Assembly (NCBI GenBank): GCA_002509495.1
Contig: DAEV01000061.1
Location: 1-29,787, forward strand
Direction of reading: 5' to 3'
From: Methanolinea sp. UBA473
GTDB lineage: Archaea; Halobacteriota; Methanomicrobia; Methanomicrobiales; Methanospirillaceae
Length of the DNA: 29,787 bases
Shown: piece after piece, positions 1-7,491 of the stretch
How the letters are laid out: each line of letters starts with the position of its first letter
Numbering within the stretch: the first letter of the stretch is position 1
Translations under genes and position numbers: made by a program
Notes under the pieces: model-generated
Told to the model about the DNA's origin: nothing
Database searches by the model: none
What the model saw: only the letters and a program-made list of their open reading frames with translations

Positions 1-19
1 TCGCCCCACACCCCGATTA

Positions 20-60
20 CGATAGACGCCGCCGCCCCCGACGGGGCGCCCCCGCGGCGG
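20..60 (+). repeat. GC-rich palindromic repeat, copy A
   Basis: A very GC-rich hairpin-forming segment begins with the box cgatagac, and its outer arms ccgccgc and gcggcgg pair with each other. A closely similar segment lies at 4665-4703 in the opposite orientation and shares the cgatagac box and the ccgccgcccccga core. It sits about 180 bp past the 3' end of the minus-strand usp gene. It could be a dispersed hairpin repeat or a terminator-like structure, but no T-run follows it on either strand, so a simple terminator is not shown. Confidence 0.6.
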
Positions 61-240
61 ATCTACTGGTTCACTTTTCTGATGACCGAAATACTTGTTA
101 GCTGGGATAACTCAGATCCTTTGTTGCTGGTGAGATCTTAGCCGATCTTGTGACACAACCGAAAATTTGCTTCAAAGAAACAGGAGTGTTCATACAATTC
201 AAACAAAATGTTGGTGGCTGGATTGCCACTATACCCTAGT
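61..240. other. non-coding stretch, no gene seen
   Basis: This is the 3' flank of the minus-strand usp gene. I see no convincing coding frame, RNA gene or clear terminator here, apart from moderate AT-richness and a run of nine or more C near 262 just inside the neighbouring gene. Confidence 0.5.
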
Positions 241-1125
241 TTATCCTCCGTTATTGTTTACCCCCCCCCTGGATCTTCTCAAAATAAGAACCGGTTTTTG
301 TGAATTCCGCGCCACCCGTGCTGTTGTGCTGCCTATAAGATTCTGCAGAAAACTCCTCTTCCCTGTTGATTTTAGGATAATGATCGAAATATCTTGCTTT
401 TCTGAGAATGAGACGATCTCTTCAGCAACGCTTCCGACAGAAACGTGAACCTGAGCAGGAATGGAAATCCGGGAGAAGGTATCCTGCATTTTCTTAAGAT
501 TCACCTGTGCCGCATCAAAAGAAGACCTGACTTCTTCAGGGGAATCCCCGGTTGTCACTGCATGGAAGAGAGTAACCTTCCGGATCCACGGCAATTCATT
601 ACAACACAGATCAATAATTTCCGGATCTGAAAAATCCGTACATACCAGGCCATGGGAAAAAAGGTCAGGGCAGGGAAGATCCTGTCCAACTGTGAGAATT
701 TCTTTTACCGGCTTGTTATGGACAAGAAGCAGATCTGTCTTTCCATAGCGAAGAACATCTGAAGCGACACTGCCGAGAAGCAGGGTATCGATGATCCCCC
801 GCCCTCGCTTTCCCATGACAGTCAGTGCAACCCCTTCATGCGCGGTAATACGGTTGATAGCTTCGAAGATCTCGCCTCCCTGGATCTCTTCGATGATTGT
901 CCTGACCTTCACACCCTTTTTTTCAACATCCCCTTTGATATCTTCGAGCCACAACCGCGTATGCTCATAGTCGGGATCAACAGGACCCCGAACCTTAGAA
1001 GGATATTTATTGTAGACAACATGGAGGATCTCCACCTGTCGCAAACCCGGTATATGCCTGAGACATCGAAGTGTAAAGCGGGAATTGACCGACAGATCCA
1101 CGGGAACGAGCACATTTTCAAACAT
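241..1125 (-). CDS. two-domain universal stress protein (UspA family)
   Basis: A tandem UspA protein of 294 residues, probably cytosolic and nucleotide-binding. The start at 1125 gives MFENVLVPVDLS, the usual UspA N-terminus; the frame is open further upstream but that extension has no family resemblance. A purine-rich ggagaa lies about 20 nt before it. Domain 1 (about residues 1-140) ends with the ATP-binding signature G-x2-G-x9-G-S in GKRGRGIIDTLLLGS. Domain 2 (about 155-285) repeats the fold with a weaker signature, STGKRSFLQNLIGST, lacking the first glycine, so nucleotide binding there may be altered. The gene lies 132 bp after the antiporter gene on the same strand and may be co-transcribed with it, which suggests a stress-linked role in ion homeostasis (inference). 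A second gene of the same architecture is at 17671. Confidence 0.85.
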   Translation of the reverse strand: MFENVLVPVDLSVNSRFTLRCLRHIPGLRQVEILHVVYNKYPSKVRGPVDPDYEHTRLWLEDIKGDVEKKGVKVRTIIEEIQGGEIFEAINRITAHEGVALTVMGKRGRGIIDTLLLGSVASDVLRYGKTDLLLVHNKPVKEILTVGQDLPCPDLFSHGLVCTDFSDPEIIDLCCNELPWIRKVTLFHAVTTGDSPEEVRSSFDAAQVNLKKMQDTFSRISIPAQVHVSVGSVAEEIVSFSEKQDISIIILKSTGKRSFLQNLIGSTTARVARNSQKPVLILRRSRGGVNNNGG

Positions 1126-1257
1126 GGTACACCACAATTTTATTTCTCCTGAATATGTCTGGAAGGGGGTCATGAAGGGGGGTTCCACTACGGAGAATAT
1201 CAGAGGTATTTCGCACATCCGGTGAATCCGACAGGTGATAAGCCCCTGCTATCATTT

Positions 1258-2466
1258 TCATCCCTCCCTGGAGGTGCCATTGGCATCGTTGCCGCAGTAC
1301 TCCCCGCGATAGAACCAGTTCCGGAATACGATTGGTGTGATCAGGGTTGTTAGCAGACTCATCAGTACCAGCGTGACATAAACCCCCTGCCCGATGATAT
1401 GGGTCTCAAGCCCGATGAGGGCGACGATCATCGCCACCTCACCACGGGGTGACATTCCAAAACCGACAATGAGTGCATCTTTCGTGCACAACCCGGAAAG
1501 CTTGGCAGGTATACCACAGCCGATGACTTTAGTAACAATCGCAACGAAGGTCAGCACAAACAGGAATACCACGATCTCCATAGTCAGGGCATGGAAGTCG
1601 GCAAGTATACCCAGCGAGACAAAGAAAATTGATGCAAAGATGATCTGGAGATAATCCGCTCCCTCTTTTAAGCTCCTGCTCCTGGTCAGCCTTACGCCTT
1701 CAAACGAGACACCGGCAATAAATGCCCCGACAATCGCTGACAACCCGACTGCCTCGGCAAGCATCGCATAGAGGAAGGCCACCATCATCGCAAAAATGAA
1801 GATGAATTCCGGATATTTTTCAACAAACGCAGTTGTATCCAGGTGTTCCAGGAATCGGCTTACCACAAGAAGCCCAAATGCACCTGCAATCACGATAAAC
1901 GCAATGGCCTTGAAAGCCACAATGACGATCCCCCCAACAGAGAAGGTGCCGCCTACGACATCTGAAGTAATCGCCAGAGCAAGAAGGCTGAGTACATCGT
2001 CGATCACTGCGGCACCGATGATCGCTTTTGCCGCATTTGTCTGGAGCTTGCCGAGCTCTTTTAACACATTTGCTGTGATTGCAATACTGGTTGCCGTCAG
2101 CGCCGTCCCGATGAAGACAGCGCTGGCCATATCAAACCCGAAGAGCAGCGAGAGCCAGTACCCGCCAATCCAAGGGACGATAACTCCGATCCCGGCGATT
2201 ATCCCGTTCCGCGCCGACAGGATATCCTTTAAATTAAATTCAAGCCCGATCACAAAGAGAAGAACGACCGCCCCGAGATGAGCAAGGCTGCGGATAAAAT
2301 CGGTATAGGTAATCAGCCCTAAAAAACTCGGGCCGACCAGGAGTCCCACCAGGATCAGTCCGATAACTGCGGACTGGTTGATGCGCGATGCAATAAGATA
2401 GCCGGCGAGAGCTACGAACAGGAGCAGGCTCATCTGAAATTCCGGTGAGGTGAAGAGGCTATCCAT
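1258..2466 (-). CDS. Na+/H+ antiporter, CPA2 (NapA/KefB-like) membrane domain
   Basis: An integral membrane cation/proton exchanger of 402 residues and about 12-13 hydrophobic segments, with no C-terminal TrkA-N or TrkA-C domain. The start at 2466 gives MDSLFTSPEFQ; the frame stays open upstream to 2589, but that part is polar and not family-like. The motif GAAVIDDVLSL places an Asp-Asp pair at residues 156-157. In CPA2 exchangers such as NapA this pair marks electrogenic Na+/H+ exchange, whereas K+/H+ relatives often have another residue. GLEF at 74-77 and SLGILADF near the C-terminal half are further family marks. It is followed by the usp gene. The substrate is inferred from the DD pair; K+ is possible. 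Confidence 0.85.
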   Translation of the reverse strand: MDSLFTSPEFQMSLLLFVALAGYLIASRINQSAVIGLILVGLLVGPSFLGLITYTDFIRSLAHLGAVVLLFVIGLEFNLKDILSARNGIIAGIGVIVPWIGGYWLSLLFGFDMASAVFIGTALTATSIAITANVLKELGKLQTNAAKAIIGAAVIDDVLSLLALAITSDVVGGTFSVGGIVIVAFKAIAFIVIAGAFGLLVVSRFLEHLDTTAFVEKYPEFIFIFAMMVAFLYAMLAEAVGLSAIVGAFIAGVSFEGVRLTRSRSLKEGADYLQIIFASIFFVSLGILADFHALTMEIVVFLFVLTFVAIVTKVIGCGIPAKLSGLCTKDALIVGFGMSPRGEVAMIVALIGLETHIIGQGVYVTLVLMSLLTTLITPIVFRNWFYRGEYCGNDANGTSREG

Positions 2467-2649
2467 GATATTAACTTGGAAATTACCGTAAAAAATCCTT
2501 TTGATCGAAAGAGAGTTATTATGAAACGGTAAGAATTTGAAAAAATCAGAGCCGGGAAAATTTCCCCGGTGAATTGACCTGGCAAACACTTATCCGTCTG
2601 CGGGTACATTTCCGCGTACCCTGACAGACCAGTAAGGGGGCGTTGGTTT

Positions 2650-2991
2650 ATGCCGGATGTATCCAGGACCGAGATCGGAAGGAGGATCTTCTCCCTGCAG
2701 AAGGAGAAGAACGTAGAACTGGCAATTGAGAAGATAAGGCAGCACCTGGGTTCTGAGTGGGCAGGATTCTCCCAAACTGACTTAAAGGTGCTTAAGTATA
2801 TGCTCGGGGAGGTCTGGGTTTACCTGGAGCGGGATCTATGGGAGAAGATAACCTTCTCCAGCATTACCAGGATAGACCTCCTGGATATCCTCTCCCTTGG
2901 CAGGAAATCCCTCGCCAAGGAGATGAGTGAACCGAATGCCGTTGAGGGCGTCACCGCCATCCTGTTACCGGTCGCAAAAAGGATTCCCTGA
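2650..2991 (+). CDS. conserved hypothetical protein, paralogue of the gene at 3590
   Basis: A soluble protein of 113 residues, with no signal peptide, membrane segment or metal motif that I can see. It is clearly homologous to the 109-residue protein at 3590. Both start MP-x-V, then share GRR-x-F, an EKIRQ helix, and TD-x3-LKY-x-LGE-x-W-x2-L-x-R followed by W and TF; about 40 positions look identical by eye. The pattern suggests a small mostly helical domain. The start is supported by the purine run aaggggg about 10 nt upstream and by alignment with the paralogue. It is divergent from the antiporter gene. I do not recognise the family and propose no function. Confidence 0.7.
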   Translation: MPDVSRTEIGRRIFSLQKEKNVELAIEKIRQHLGSEWAGFSQTDLKVLKYMLGEVWVYLERDLWEKITFSSITRIDLLDILSLGRKSLAKEMSEPNAVEGVTAILLPVAKRIP

Positions 2992-3137
2992 CACCCAATA
3001 TCTGCACCCAATAGGATGCTGTGCAGGAGTGCCATGCAATAGTTTATATGGACACCCTGCATACTCTCGCTGTTCCATATGAGGGGGCAGTACGCGCCTC
3101 ATGGTACACAATTTGGAATGAAAGTGAGGTTCTTCCG

Positions 3138-3272
3138 ATGAAATCATATCGCCACCTTCGACATGTACTGGCCACATCACATTCAGGCCATGGGTTCTGC
3201 CGGGAAACTGATCAAAGGGGTCTGATCGCCATCTACGAGAGGATTGAGAGAAAGGGTACGCGCCAGGAATAG
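3138..3272 (+). CDS. possible small protein, 44 residues
   Basis: A short basic reading frame (MKSYRHLRHVL...). It lies about 90 nt downstream of a box A-like tttatat (3043-3049) and has gtgagg 8 nt before the ATG. Longer in-frame starts exist upstream but lack a ribosome binding site. There is no recognisable domain, and it does not resemble its neighbours. The promoter and ribosome site are the only support, so this may be a leader RNA or chance ORF. Confidence 0.25.
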   Translation: MKSYRHLRHVLATSHSGHGFCRETDQRGLIAIYERIERKGTRQE

Positions 3273-3545
3273 CCATCGTTTACAATAGTCGGGAGGAAAA
3301 ATACGGAAATCCGCCCCCCCATCTGACGAGGATATTCCAAGTGTTTCCCGCAAAGGAGATCCTCCGACGCTTCGTATTATTTTTCCAATCCTCCTCTCCA
3401 GTATCGATTCTGCTTTTTTCATTTTCTCCAACATTCTCGTGGCAGCTGACACCTGTTCGTGCTGATAATGCATATGGGATGGATCGTTCGCCGGGTTTCA
3501 GGTGCTCTCTGGAATAGATCGTTTGAGCCCATGCCAGAGTCCGAA

Positions 3546-3556
3546 AAGATATATAT
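3546..3556 (+). promoter_or_regulatory. box A (TATA) promoter element for the gene at 3590
   Basis: The sequence aagatatatat lies about 35-40 nt before the ATG at 3590. This fits an archaeal TBP site with transcription starting near 3575 and a very short leader carrying ggtgag as ribosome binding site. Confidence 0.5.
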
Positions 3557-3589
3557 CATCCCGGGGATTGTAGAATGTGCTGGTGAGGC

Positions 3590-3919
3590 ATGCCTGAAGT
3601 GACCGATGATGAACGAGGCCGGAGAGTGTTCCAGATCCACAGGGAGATGGCCGTCGAGAAGGCGCTGGAGAAGATCCGACAGAGTATTGGGCAGGACTGG
3701 AAGATCTATTCCACCACGGACATTGATTTCCTCAAGTATCTCCTGGGAGAGTGCTGGATCTCCCTCGATCGCCGGAAGTGGGATGGATTTACGTTTACCC
3801 GGCTCTCAAGGGATAATCTTAATGAAATCATCCGGATGGCAAAAGAGGTGAGGAAGAAGGAGAGACAGGAGACTGAAGTGATCAGGGATGTGATCGAGAT
3901 ACTGAGCAGGGTTTCATGA
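3590..3919 (+). CDS. conserved hypothetical protein, paralogue of the gene at 2650
   Basis: A soluble protein of 109 residues, highly charged at both ends. It shares its whole length with the 113-residue protein at 2650: GRR-x-F near residue 10, ALEKIRQ-x2-G, then STTDIDFLKYLLGECW and a W/TF pair. The C-terminal third (VRKKERQETEVIRDVIEILS) is predicted helical and diverges more between copies. The start is set by ggtgag 3-8 nt upstream and by the matching N-terminus of the paralogue. The box A just upstream gives it its own promoter. Function unknown. A T-rich run (ctctctttctttttt) about 70 nt after the stop could end its transcript. Confidence 0.72.
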   Translation: MPEVTDDERGRRVFQIHREMAVEKALEKIRQSIGQDWKIYSTTDIDFLKYLLGECWISLDRRKWDGFTFTRLSRDNLNEIIRMAKEVRKKERQETEVIRDVIEILSRVS

Positions 3920-4051
3920 GGTTTATGCTCCAATCGCAGCCTTCCTTACATTACTATGTACCTGGAACGGATAGAATGCCGCTCTCTTTCTTTTTTGATA
4001 AAAAGGAATATTCAGTATCGCCATGGATGCTGAATTACACCCGTTTATCCT

Positions 4052-4267
4052 TCAGGCCATTAAAATGATCAATGTTGCAACAACGAACCCTAAAATGACA
4101 AGGGTTTCAGGAAGAGCTTCAAGAATAATCATGACACCGGCAGTTTCCGGTTTCTCTGCAACTGTACCTGCTCCCGCTGCCCCGATTCTTGATTGTGCCC
4201 AGCCACATGCAATTGCACCACCAAAAAAAGCGATACCTGCCCCGATAGGTACTGCCCATTCTGCCAT
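4052..4267 (-). CDS. atpK: orphan A-type ATP synthase proteolipid (subunit K/c)
   Basis: A single-hairpin rotor proteolipid of 71 residues: two membrane helices joined by the polar loop AEKPET. It closely matches the operon-encoded K at 14073: both have IPIGAGIAF or VPIGAGIAF, AQS-K/R-IGAAGAGT, AEKPET and PETLVILGFVVA. The ion-binding carboxylate is E54, followed by T55, and helix 1 has Q25; this Q / E-T set is associated with Na+ binding in some rotary ATPases. E50, one helical turn before E54, is an additional membrane carboxylate; the operon copy has Val there. Helix 1 also differs (FFGGAIACGW). The start is fixed by gaggtgat just upstream. It stands alone on the minus strand; removing the inserted transposons would put it about 0.7 kb downstream of atpD in the same direction. 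It could supply or alter c-ring subunits under some condition (inference). Confidence 0.88.
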   Translation of the reverse strand: MAEWAVPIGAGIAFFGGAIACGWAQSRIGAAGAGTVAEKPETAGVMIILEALPETLVILGFVVATLIILMA

Positions 4268-4270
4268 TAA

Positions 4271-4278
4271 ATCACCTC
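4271..4278 (-). promoter_or_regulatory. strong ribosome binding site of orphan atpK
   Basis: Read on the minus strand this is gaggtgat, a near-full complement of the archaeal 16S tail, 3 nt before the ATG. It argues that the orphan copy is translated efficiently and is not a relic. Confidence 0.7.
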
Positions 4279-4664
4279 TTCATTGTTCACATCATCGTGT
4301 GACTTCCTCATTTCACAACCTGATCCCGCGTCGCTCAAGTTACAGGATCGTGAATAATAATCTGTCCTGGATGGATTTGCACCCCTAATTCAGGAACGAC
4401 ATTTGGCCAACATTTTTTGGTGAAGTGATCCGAATGTGGATTGCTTCTGCTGCTAACCACCTCCTTGATGTTATGTCAAAAAAAAGAGCCAAATTATTCT
4501 ATCTCTAATAAAATCCATAAGTGCAAAAATGACACTTGTAATCGTAAGTATAATTTTTACAGCATAACTTTTTCGGTGAGACATAGATTGCGGATTTCCT
4601 TGTTGTTCAGTGAATATCAGATGATAACTTCGTTCTTCAAGGCCAATGTGAATAGTTTTTGAAA
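4279..4664 (-). promoter_or_regulatory. long AT-rich upstream region of orphan atpK
   Basis: About 390 bp carry no credible gene. On the minus strand there is a box A-like aaaaattatac (about 4548-4559) and another AT-rich run near 4483-4512, which would give a leader of roughly 200-250 nt. A second perfect Shine-Dalgarno-like aaggaggtgg occurs near 4458-4467 without a start codon at a usable distance, and gatcctg / cgggatc arms (near 4320-4350) can form a hairpin. The leader may be regulatory; the promoter position is only inferred. Confidence 0.35.
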
Positions 4665-4703
4665 CGCCGCCGGGGCGTCCTTCGGGGGCGGCGGGGTCTA
4701 TCG
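4665..4703 (-). repeat. GC-rich palindromic repeat, copy B (inverted)
   Basis: The minus strand reads cgatagac followed by a GC-rich hairpin that nearly matches copy A at 20-60, with arms cgccgcc and ggcggcg. Together the two copies bracket the antiporter-usp-paralogues-atpK' block in inverted orientation. Confidence 0.6.
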
Positions 4704-4968
4704 CATATGAGAAGTGAGACCTACAACCCGCACTTTTTTCACTGTGACTTAAGTAACTGGATTTTCCTTAATTCCTTGTAGTGATTTGTGAGCGAGATTG
4801 GTGGTAACAATGACACTATACCCAAGATAAAAAGGCGGTGCAACCTTTCCGGACTTGCATGCGAGGATCTCGATCTCATCGGTATGACCGAAAAAGATGG
4901 AACAACAGGACGCAGTTGAAGGGAGATGCGATCAGGGGAATGAATGAGGTATTAAGAACGATTTCGTG
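4704..4968. other. non-coding stretch before the transposon
   Basis: I see no gene in these 265 bp on either strand. Before the insertions this segment was contiguous with the 3' end of atpD and would have held that operon's downstream region. Confidence 0.4.
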
Positions 4969-4973
4969 ACCTT
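4969..4973. repeat. target-site duplication of the IS5-like element, left copy (acctt)
   Basis: The sequence acctt directly precedes the left inverted repeat and recurs at 8257-8261 directly after the right inverted repeat. An alternative reading gives a 12-bp inverted repeat with a 3-bp cct duplication. Confidence 0.65.
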
Positions 4974-5045
4974 CTGCTGTGTTGAATAAATCGGATCAAG
5001 AATTGCACCCAAAGTAAAAGATCACGGACGTCCCATCACTCAATT

Positions 5046-5279
5046 ATGCCTAAAAGAGCGAGATGGGGACATCCGCATGTAGATACTCGTGATTGGACTG
5101 TATATAATGAACGACTCGTTAAGCGAGGCGAGTTCTATCTCTCCCTGGAATTCATAGACCAATGGGACACCCATCTTGCCAGGATGAATGTAGGGAAACG
5201 CGGTCACCCATTTCAGTACCCGGATCTTTTCATTCAGTGGATGGCCTGTGTCCACCTCTTCCTCCAGATGCCGTACCGT
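5046..5279 (+). pseudogene. IS5-family transposase, N-terminal part (split by IS21)
   Basis: The first 78 codons of a transposase with typical IS903-group features: DWTVYNERLVKRGEF, a W in FIDQW, then GKRGHPFQYPD and a hydrophobic segment ending FLQMPYR. The frame ends at the IS21 junction after CGT at 5277-5279; beyond it the reading frame runs into IS21 sequence. Joining CGT to CAG at 7492 restores an uninterrupted frame (FLQMPYR-QMEGFTRKL), exactly at the expected family position. The gene is therefore broken only by the insertion. No good ribosome binding site is visible before 5046. Confidence 0.8.
5275..5279. repeat. target-site duplication of the IS21-family element, left copy (accgt)
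   Basis: The sequence accgt lies immediately left of the IS21 end tgtcatcaccgg and is repeated at 7487-7491 immediately right of the other end. Confidence 0.8.
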
Positions 5280-5367
5280 TGTCATCACCGGAATAAATTT
5301 CCCCACTTTCACCGGGATAATTTTCCCCAGTTCCCATACTCAGGTGTAACACACCGGGGTAGATGGG

Positions 5368-6630
5368 ATGCTGAAAGAGGAGGAATATCTATTGCTACGA
5401 GACGTATCTCAACGATTCCGTCATCCTGACGGGAGGATAAATTATAGTGCCTTATCCCGGCACACGGGATATGACCGAAAGACGCTACGAAAATATCTGG
5501 CCAGGAATATCCTACCCAAACCCAAACACAGAAAACCGAAACCAAGTAAATTAGACACCTATAAAGAATTCATCCATCAAAGGCTCTCCGAATACCCCGA
5601 GATCTCAGCAGCGAGAATATTCAGGGAACTCCATGAAAGAGGTTATTCAGGGGGAATCACTATTGTCCGGGACTATATCAGCACCGTAAGACCCCACGAA
5701 GAAATTCCTGCGATCTACCGATATGAGACCAAACCCGGTGTCCAGGCCCAGGTGGACTGGGGAGATTGTGGACGAGTACTGATCGATGGGATCACTCATC
5801 GCCTCTACTGTTTTACCTACGTACTTGGTTATTCCCGCCTGAAGTATGTCGAATTCACTCTCAAGACCGATGTCCAGACATTCATGGAGTGCCACAAACA
5901 TGCATTCGACTATTGTACCGGTATACCCCAGGAAATCCTTTATGACAACATCAAACAGGTCGTGATCAAACGGGCAATAAAACCAAAGGATCACGCATGG
6001 AACATCCATTTCGAGGAATTTTTTACCCACTTCGGATTCATACCCCGCCTCTGCAGACCATACCGCCCTCAGACAAAGGGAAAGATCGAGAATGTCGTTG
6101 GATACGTGAAACGGGACCTCCTGTATGGCGGGTCATTCCAGTCATTTACGCATCTCAATGAACAAGCCAGGACATGGATGGACCGGGTCAATGCCACACT
6201 CCATGGTACCACCAATGAGATTCCTTTTGATCGATTTAAAAAAGAACAGCTCAAACCGCTCGCTGGGTTCCCTCCTTTCTGTATCTCGATCATGGAACCA
6301 AGAAAGATTACCCGGGATGCATATCTTTCCTACGTCGGAAACCGGTATTCTGTCCCCTATATCTATGCTGGCAGAGATGCACAGGTCAGGGTTGAGGGCA
6401 ATACCCTGCACATCACGGTGGGGACCACCGAGGTCGCTACTCATCCGATTCTCCCCGGAAGCCGGAGAACATCACGGTCCAAAGACCACTTCTCGGGTCT
6501 TCTGGGGATCGTTATGAAGCAGAATAGCCAGCGTTTGCATAAGTCCGCCAAGATCCTGCAGTTCTCCGAACCTGTGGTTGAAAACCGCTCATTGTCTTTT
6601 TATGATACCTTCAGCGGAGGTGACAGGTAA
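5368..6630 (+). CDS. istA: IS21-family transposase IstA
   Basis: A DDE transposase of 420 residues, about normal length for the archaeal branch of the family. The N-terminus (about 10-45) is a helix-turn-helix (INYSALSRHTGYDRKTLRKYL), followed by a basic linker rich in K and P (50-62) and an rve integrase core. The catalytic triad is visible as D130 in VQAQVDWGD, D193 in ILYDNIKQV and E241 in KGKIENVVGYVKRDL. The C-terminal part matches the DNA-contacting end domain (NRYSVPYIYAGRDAQVRV). The start at 5368 follows the terminal repeats. The stop overlaps the istB start as TAATG, so the two proteins are probably translationally coupled. Nothing looks broken, so the element may be active. Confidence 0.93.
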   Translation: MLKEEEYLLLRDVSQRFRHPDGRINYSALSRHTGYDRKTLRKYLARNILPKPKHRKPKPSKLDTYKEFIHQRLSEYPEISAARIFRELHERGYSGGITIVRDYISTVRPHEEIPAIYRYETKPGVQAQVDWGDCGRVLIDGITHRLYCFTYVLGYSRLKYVEFTLKTDVQTFMECHKHAFDYCTGIPQEILYDNIKQVVIKRAIKPKDHAWNIHFEEFFTHFGFIPRLCRPYRPQTKGKIENVVGYVKRDLLYGGSFQSFTHLNEQARTWMDRVNATLHGTTNEIPFDRFKKEQLKPLAGFPPFCISIMEPRKITRDAYLSYVGNRYSVPYIYAGRDAQVRVEGNTLHITVGTTEVATHPILPGSRRTSRSKDHFSGLLGIVMKQNSQRLHKSAKILQFSEPVVENRSLSFYDTFSGGDR

Positions 6631-7400
6631 TGAGTAACCTGATCTACGAACGTGTTCACCATAACCTGAAAAGACTCAATCTTGGAACTATTGAGGCAAT
6701 ACTCGATAATTATCTGGAACTTGCCGTGAAGAATGAACAACCGGTTCTTGAAATCCTGGATCATCTCCTGGAACAGGAGTGCCAGGTTAAAGACGCCCGC
6801 GCACTGGCTATTCGGTTACGGCTGGCGGGGTTCCCTGTCCAGAAGAGCCTGGAGTCATTTGACTTTGCATTCCAACCTTCGCTGGATGCAACAGTCATCC
6901 GGGATCTGGCAACGCTGAAATTTATACATAATGCCGAGAACGTGGTATTCCTTGGTCCACCTGGTGTAGGGAAAACTCATCTGGCTATTGGTCTGGGGAT
7001 GAGTGCTGTTAAGGAAGGATTCAGGGTCTACTTTACCAATGCAGCTACCTTGATCGAACGGTTAACCAGGGCGAATCGTGAGCGAACCCTGGAAGATAAA
7101 ATCCGGGGTATATCCCGGTACAATCTGCTGATCATCGATGAGATCGGGTACCTCCCCTTTTCCATCGAAGGCGCTCATTGCTTCTTCCAGTTGATTTCCC
7201 GGAGGTATGAACGTGCTTCGACGATCTTCACCTCGAATAAGTCCTTCGGTAATTGGGGAGAAATATTCTCTGACCATGTCGTGGCGGCGGCCATCCTTGA
7301 CAGGATCCTCCATCATTGCACAACGGTAAACGTAAAAGGGGATAGTTATCGTCTCAAAGAGCGACGGAGCCAGGGTTTGATACCAAGATCACTTCAGTGA
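6630..7400 (+). CDS. istB: IS21-family ATPase helper IstB
   Basis: The AAA+ transposition helper of IstA, 256 residues, the usual length. An N-terminal helical domain (1-95) is followed by Walker A GPPGVGKT at 109-116, Walker B LLIIDEIGYL around 165-174, and the STIFTSNKSFGNW sensor region. In IS21 this protein forms an ATP-dependent assembly on target DNA and recruits the transposase. The ATG shares its A with the istA stop (TAATG). The frame is complete, and the right IS end follows 86 bp after the stop. Confidence 0.93.
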   Translation: MSNLIYERVHHNLKRLNLGTIEAILDNYLELAVKNEQPVLEILDHLLEQECQVKDARALAIRLRLAGFPVQKSLESFDFAFQPSLDATVIRDLATLKFIHNAENVVFLGPPGVGKTHLAIGLGMSAVKEGFRVYFTNAATLIERLTRANRERTLEDKIRGISRYNLLIIDEIGYLPFSIEGAHCFFQLISRRYERASTIFTSNKSFGNWGEIFSDHVVAAAILDRILHHCTTVNVKGDSYRLKERRSQGLIPRSLQ

Positions 7401-7486
7401 CAGCTGGGTATTTTTATCCCGCCACTTATACTGATCTGGGGAATTTTATTTCGGTGGTTCTGGGGATTATTACACCGGTGTTGACA

Positions 7487-7491
7487 ACCGT
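7487..7491. repeat. target-site duplication of the IS21-family element, right copy (accgt)
   Basis: Matches the left copy at 5275-5279. Deleting 5280-7491 restores the IS5 transposase reading frame exactly. Confidence 0.8.

Larger units (their letters stand above)
2992..3589. other. intergenic region between the two paralogues
   Basis: About 600 bp separate the paralogous genes. It holds an archaeal box A-like tttatat at 3043-3049, a weak small ORF candidate at 3138-3272, and a second box A at 3546-3556 that serves the next gene. A minus-strand frame (3183-3473) has a helical-looking N-terminal half but no ribosome binding site and an unconvincing C-terminal half. I do not call it a gene. 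Confidence 0.5.
5280..7486 (+). mobile_element. complete IS21-family insertion sequence (2207 bp)
   Basis: The ends are tgtcatcaccgg at 5280-5291 and the complement of tgtcaacaccgg at 7475-7486, inside a 5-bp accgt duplication. Each end also carries two copies of a 20-bp repeat of the form caccggRataaWtttcccca: 5286-5305 and 5310-5329 on the left; complements at 7437-7456 and 7461-7480 on the right. Multiple terminal repeats are a known hallmark of IS21 elements. It encodes intact IstA and IstB. It lies inside, and is therefore younger than, the IS5-like element. Confidence 0.9.

Noticed and set aside
3183..3473. Minus-strand frame of 96 codons between the paralogues
   Set aside because: The N-terminal half looks helical, but there is no ribosome binding site, the C-terminal half is not protein-like, and it overlaps plus-strand signals.
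4441..4662. Plus-strand 73-codon frame upstream of orphan atpK
   Set aside because: It has low-complexity AT-rich composition and no ribosome site, and overlaps the likely promoter and leader of atpK'.
5286..5329. Short 20-bp repeats suggesting a CRISPR-like array
   Set aside because: The repeats are the IS21 terminal repeats: two copies at each end, mirrored at 7437-7480.
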